Assembly (NCBI GenBank): GCA_029204225.1
Contig: CM055093.1
Span: 23,171,912 to 23,235,911 of the forward strand
Length of the DNA stretch: 64,000 bases
From: Diphasiastrum complanatum
Lineage: Eukaryota > Streptophyta > Lycopodiopsida > Lycopodiales > Lycopodiaceae
Direction: 5' to 3'
In this document: positions 60,110-64,000 of the stretch, piece by piece
Layout: every line of letters starts with the position of its first letter
How positions within the stretch are numbered: the stretch's first letter is position 1
Translations under genes and position numbers: made by a program
Notes under the pieces: generated by a model
Database searches by the model: none
What the model was told of the DNA's origin: nothing
What the model saw: only the letters and a program-made list of their open reading frames with translations

Positions 60110-61044
60110 ATGGAACCTGCAGCTACAGCTACAGAAGTCGAGCAACCGACAGTACCAGACCAAGCCAGTTTGAACAGATCTAGAGAAATTGAAGAAGAAG
60201 TATCATCACATACTGGTCAACCGAATGTCTGCAGATCCTCACGGACTCGGACAGTTCTCCTGAGAGGTATACACCTCAATCATTTTGGACTTTATCAAAA
60301 GAACCAGAGAGCCTAGCCGAAGCAATTAACTCCAAGGATGCTGTGAAGTGGCAAGAAGCTATGGAAAGCAAGTACAACTCACTTTTTAGGAACTAGACCT
60401 GGACACTGATCGACTTCCCCACTCACAAGAGAGTTATCAACAACAAGTGGATCTTCAAGAAGAAGATCAACTCTGATGGTTCCATTGCTAAATGGAAAGC
60501 ACGGCTGATGGCTAAAGGATTCACTCAAGTCCAAGGAGTGGCTTGTCAAGAAATTTTCAGTCCTGTCATCAAGATGCATTAAATCAGGACTCTGATTGCA
60601 TTAGTCACTACGGAAGACCTCGAAATACACCAATGAAAGTCAAGACAACATTTTTCAATGACAATGTCGAGAAAGAGTTGTATACCCTCCAATCGGAAGG
60701 ATTCAAAATCAAAGGCCAAGAGCACAAAGTGTGCAAGCTGGACAAAGCAATCTACGGTCTGAAATAGGCCACAAGAGCATGGTTTGATAGAATCAACTCT
60801 TATCTCATTCAATTGGGATTTGCAAACAATTCAGTTGACTGTAATGTTTATTTCCAACATGTCAAGCTTCAAAAGAAGCTGTATGGATCAGGTTATTACC
60901 TCACGACATATATCACACTTAGTTCAATGCTACCACCATTCTGTGTGACAACTTGAGCTGTATTTCATTGTCACTGAATCCCAGATTTCATCGCAAATCC
61001 AAGCACATAGAAATCCAGTATCATTTCATTTGAAGAAACAAAAT
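60110..61044 (+). pseudogene. Copia element H, RT and RNase H remnants
   Basis: Continues element H after the foldback insertion: EPAATATEVEQPTVPDQASL (60113 on), CRSSRTRTVLL, an RT start with VKWQEAMESKYNSL-type and TNKWIFKKKINSDG residues across frames (60350-60480), VQGVACQEIFSPVIKM (60525-60575), FFNDNVEKELYTLQSEGFKI with EHKVCKLDKAIYGLK (60650-60766), then a jump to RNase H (60930-61030: [15 protein letters not shown]). RT YVDD and much of RNase H are deleted. Many stops. It ends near 61040, where another LTR begins. Confidence 0.88.
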
Positions 61045-62030
61045 GTTTCTAACTACAAAGCCTTGCTAGCTTTTAGCCCTCAGGTTGACAAAGATGTTCG
61101 CGAACATGAAAGTCAGGAGACACGAAACACGAAAAGTTTTGCGAACACGAAAGTCAAAGGAGACGAAGACGAATGGTTCGCAAACATAAAAGATTCACGA
61201 ACGAGAATCTTTTGCAGTCCAATACAAGAGAAACATAGACAAGCAAAACGAAACCAATGATGGAAACGAAACCAACGACGTGACACAAAAAATGTCACGA
61301 AAGCCGTTTTGCCCTCACGCTCTAAAGAGTATTAGCAAAGACCACGCAAGTACCCAGAAGTACAGAAATCTGATCTGATGGCATGACGTCAGCGAATACT
61401 CCCTAGGTCGTGGCTAATCTGCCACTCTGGTAATTCTCTGATTAGTTGTAGATTCTTAATTACTCTAATCTTAGATTTACATAGAGCAACTATACTTACT
61501 GGATGATACTTGACATATAGATCAGTACAGAATACACACACAGTGTAATGTGGTAGTCTGATGCTAGTAAGCAATCAAGACGAAATTACAGAATACATGT
61601 CCGCCTGCATGTGAAGACAATTCTGTCTAGGATCTATAGATCCAACTGTCCGCTAGTAAAGCGAGACGATTACTCGTGAGAGAACCGTGTTTCTCCCACA
61701 CCAATGCACTGCGTGGATTTGCATGCAGTGCTTGAAGAAAATAGAAGAAGATCAATATAGTTGATTTTTCTTGTTGTGTCTGATCTCGAATGCAAATGTG
61801 TCTGTTGTTATTTGTATGTCTGAGTTTACTTGTTCATTTGAATTCCGCACCTTGGTTGAAACTATGTTGAATGCTGCATTAATTCTATAAACGAAGATTA
61901 GCAATGCTTGACCACATCCTGGAGGATTGTAGAAGTGATTCAGTTGGCAGTGTCCAGCGATCGCATCTGAACTCCATTCGAATCTCAAGAGAGTCGCAGT
62001 TGGTTCACCTTCGTGACAGCTCCGAATCTC
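61045..62030 (+). repeat. 5' LTR region of copia element I
   Basis: It precedes the PBS array and gag of element I. It carries GCGAACA(T/C)GAAAG words (61100-61220) and the TTACTCGTGAGAGAAC...CCAATGCACTG block (61671-61710) shared with the LTR at 31.5 kb. The left end is not fixed. Confidence 0.6.
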
Positions 62031-62114
62031 TTCAGTGGTATCTAAGCATATCACATTCTTCAGTGGTATCTAAGCATATCACACTCTTCAGTGGTATCAG
62101 AGCATATCAGACAA
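62031..62114 (+). repeat. Three tandem 28-bp copies of the PBS
   Basis: Units at 62031-62058, 62059-62086 and 62087-62114 start TTCAGTGGTATC. The first two read TGGTATCTAAGC, the third TGGTATCAGAGC, the canonical PBS. Each is followed by ATATCA and C- or A-rich bases. Confidence 0.95.
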
Positions 62115-62149
62115 ACAACCATCAACAAGACAACAGACTTCAAGAAGCA

Positions 62150-63116
62150 ATGGCTTCAATCAGCAGCATGTAGAGCAAGATCTGCACAATACTTGATTCT
62201 TCAGGATCTAACTTTCTAGCTTGGAAAGTTAAGACATTGATACTCACAAAGGACTCTTCCCCTGGGTGGATGGCACAGAAGAAATGCCTATGACAACAAG
62301 CAAGGAGCTACGCGAGTGGTGGGAGAAAAATGACAAGGTAGTAGCCTTGCTATCATCTTCCATCGAAGATAGTCTCACACTTGACCTGGCTACACTCTAC
62401 AAAGCTAAGGAGATGTGGGATGCATTACTCACCAGACTTCAGATGAAATCAAGAAGTCAAATCATGATGCTAGAAGATCAGCTGACGAAGGACCTCACTT
62501 CTTTCATAAGAAAGATGAAGGATCTGTTTTTGTCACTACATAACTTTGGGGCAGAGAACGTTGTGTCAGCTGAGAAGCAACTCACGTACCTGTTGAGAGC
62601 CTTACCCAGATCATTCCAAACGACGAGAACCCTGCTCGCGAAAGATCCTACCATGAACCTCGAGAAGGTGATTGTCGAGATTCGAGAGGAAGTCGAGGTC
62701 AGAGAACACCTTGATATGGTTCTGACCAGGCCCTCTACGGCAACAAAAAAAAATCCAAGAAACAATTTAAACCTAAGAGAGAGTCGAATCAGAGGCAAGA
62801 TTGTGACCAGCAAGCAAAGGGGACCAGCAAGAGCAACTAGAAGAGCAAAGAGAGGTCGAAACAACAAGGTGCAGACAAAAAGACTTGTGTGAGATGTAGA
62901 AGAGGCATACAGTAGATACATGCTGGCCCAATCCCAAGATTGAGTGTATCCATTGCCATAAGAAGGGTCACGCAGCAATAGATTGCCGCCAGAACCCGAG
63001 AAACAAATCAACACATAACAGACAGGAGAATACCAATAGTTCATCCTATGTCGAAGAGCCCGAGAGCTCGAAGATGGGCGAAGAAAGAACGAACAGAAAT
63101 TGTTCGACCGCCTACA
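62150..63116 (+). pseudogene. Copia element I gag
   Basis: ATG at 62150 (MASISSM, then a stop at 62171). Gag motifs follow: GSNFLAWKVKTLILTKDSSP, a frame change near 62265, then a long open stretch (62266-62892) with REWWEKNDKVVALLSSSIED, YKAKEMWDALLTRLQMKSRS, YLLRALPRSFQTTRTLLAKD and EKVIVEIREEVEVREHLDM. The first knuckle (KTCVRC...) is broken by a frameshift; the second, CIHCHKKGHAAIDC, is intact (about 62945-62990). The linker ends NCSTAYT at 63116, where the foldback element copy is inserted. Same family as element C. Confidence 0.9.
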
Positions 63117-63597
63117 CATTAGAGAAAATTTGAGCACAAAAGGGGCCTTTCAAAAAGATACCTTTTATTTTTTTTCTCAAAAGTTTCTTCCACATGGTCC
63201 AATCAAAACACTCAAATTTGAAATCTACGTAACGTAGCTCCTTCAAATTGATTTTCTTTTCTTTTTAAAAGAATTGTAATTTTGCGTCGGGGGCAACCCG
63301 TAAATAAGCCATTTTATTTGTAGTATTGTAAGCAAATCAGCAAAAAAAAAAAAAAAAATGGCAGTGTAACTTTTGAACGACAACTCGGATTGAGACAATT
63401 ATAGTGCCATTAGAAAGCCCTCGACGAGAGCTTTTCAACGACATCCAACATGGCCCAGTTCCGAGCTATGGTGAAGAAGTTATGGCCAGTCAAAGTTGGT
63501 CGGTCAACACTTGGTCAACCCGATATCTCTTTCAAGCGCAGTTGACCAAGTGTTGATCGACCAAAACTTTGACTGGCCATAACTTCTTCACCATAGG
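63117..63597. mobile_element. Second, 3'-truncated copy of the foldback element
   Basis: It starts CATTAGAGAAAATTTGAGC and follows 59302-59750 closely (CAAAAAGATACCTTTTATTT, TTTTGCGTC(A/G)GGGGCA, then the left hairpin arm from about 63366). The right arm stops near 63597 after ACTTCTTCACCATAGG. The right terminal repeat is missing; unrelated LTR-like DNA takes over. Confidence 0.85.
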
Positions 63598-63855
63598 TCA
63601 AAAAGTTAAAATAGCAATGATCGACTTATACATTGCTTTCTTATTTCGACGGCACCACGTGTGCTTAGTTCTAGAGTTATCGGGCCATCTTTCTTTTACG
63701 AGCCATTTGAGTGTTTTTAAGCAACTTATCTTTGTACTTACGAGTGAGTGTGAACATACAGTTTGTGGGAGAGCAATTCTGTTGTCTTGTCTTATTGCAC
63801 TTGATGTTGTGTTGTGGTGATTGATTCGGTCAAGTTTTTTAACTGTATTCTCAAC
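63598..63855 (+). repeat. 5' LTR (partial) of a further element at the window edge
   Basis: The region ends ...TGTATTCTCA just before a PBS. It contains GTG/TTG-rich U5-like DNA. The LTR start is probably lost in the junction with the foldback copy. Confidence 0.6.
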
Positions 63856-63856
63856 T

Positions 63857-63869
63857 TGGTATCAGAGCC
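63857..63869 (+). other. Primer-binding site of the edge element
   Basis: TGGTATCAGAGCC, a full match. It is followed by a non-coding leader to the end of the window (63870-64000), where no gag start is yet visible. Confidence 0.85.
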
Positions 63870-64000
63870 GTTGGCGGCACCAGATAGGAACAGAGAGCTG
63901 CAAATTCACGACGGTTTGTTGGCTAGGACACACAAAACCGAGTCTGTGGAGATTCATGGAACGGCTCGAAATTGTAAAAAGGATTCGGAGACAAGGAATT

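Overview
The window is plant nuclear DNA, AT-rich and dominated by decayed retrotransposons. Three things place it in land plants. There is an R2R3-MYB gene with the canonical 133-nt and 130-nt first two exons. There is an eight-exon LIKE HETEROCHROMATIN PROTEIN 1 (LHP1/TFL2)-type gene with chromodomain and C-terminal shadow-type domain. There are many Ty1/copia fragments whose primer-binding sites match initiator tRNA-Met. The nested, stop-ridden transposons, the 3.8-kb first intron of LHP1 and the long simple repeats suggest a large-genome species. A fern, lycophyte or gymnosperm is my guess; the sequence alone does not settle it.

Layout. 1-9.6 kb: a CATTCCCA-rich tract, two copia gag remnants, an integrase piece, a foldback repeat and two more copia fragments on opposite strands. 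9.6-12.6 kb: LTR-like sequence and empty DNA. 12.6-14.5 kb (minus): a broken multi-exon gene resembling N4/N6 amino-methyltransferases, abutting a copia gag/protease fragment at 14.5-15.5 kb. 17.0-18.0 kb (minus): a chain of plausible exons of an unrecognised gene. 18.5-20.4 kb (minus): the R2R3-MYB gene, with three 109-bp tandem repeats just upstream. 20.9-28.2 kb: AT-rich DNA without recognisable genes, with a 127-bp (CT)n tract and several old duplications. 28.2-31.7 kb: a non-coding retroelement leader with LTR, then a plus-strand copia reverse transcriptase fragment and its 3' LTR region. 33.8-35.9 kb: a frameshifted gene fragment and a strong hairpin, lying between two ~80-bp direct repeats.

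36.97-43.25 kb (minus): the LHP1-like gene. All eight exons join in frame with GT-AG introns, but the likely reading frame has one in-frame TAG at codon 36. 43.3-49.1 kb: mostly empty, with a GC-rich hairpin and a possible solo LTR. 49.2-50.5 kb: a LINE 3' fragment bracketed by two (CT)n tracts. 51.7-64 kb: a retroelement graveyard. It holds a minus-strand copia element (G) with RT, RNase H and one LTR end; a related plus-strand element (H) broken by two insertions; another copia 5' end (I) with a triplicated primer-binding site; two copies of a foldback element; and the start of a further LTR element at the right edge.

Only MYB and LHP1 look like host genes that may function, and they share no operon-like logic. 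The most notable observations are the LHP1 stop codon, the methyltransferase-like gene with degenerate catalytic motifs, the foldback element whose insertion site can be compared with an uninterrupted paralogue in the same window, the triple PBS, and the tandem array upstream of MYB.
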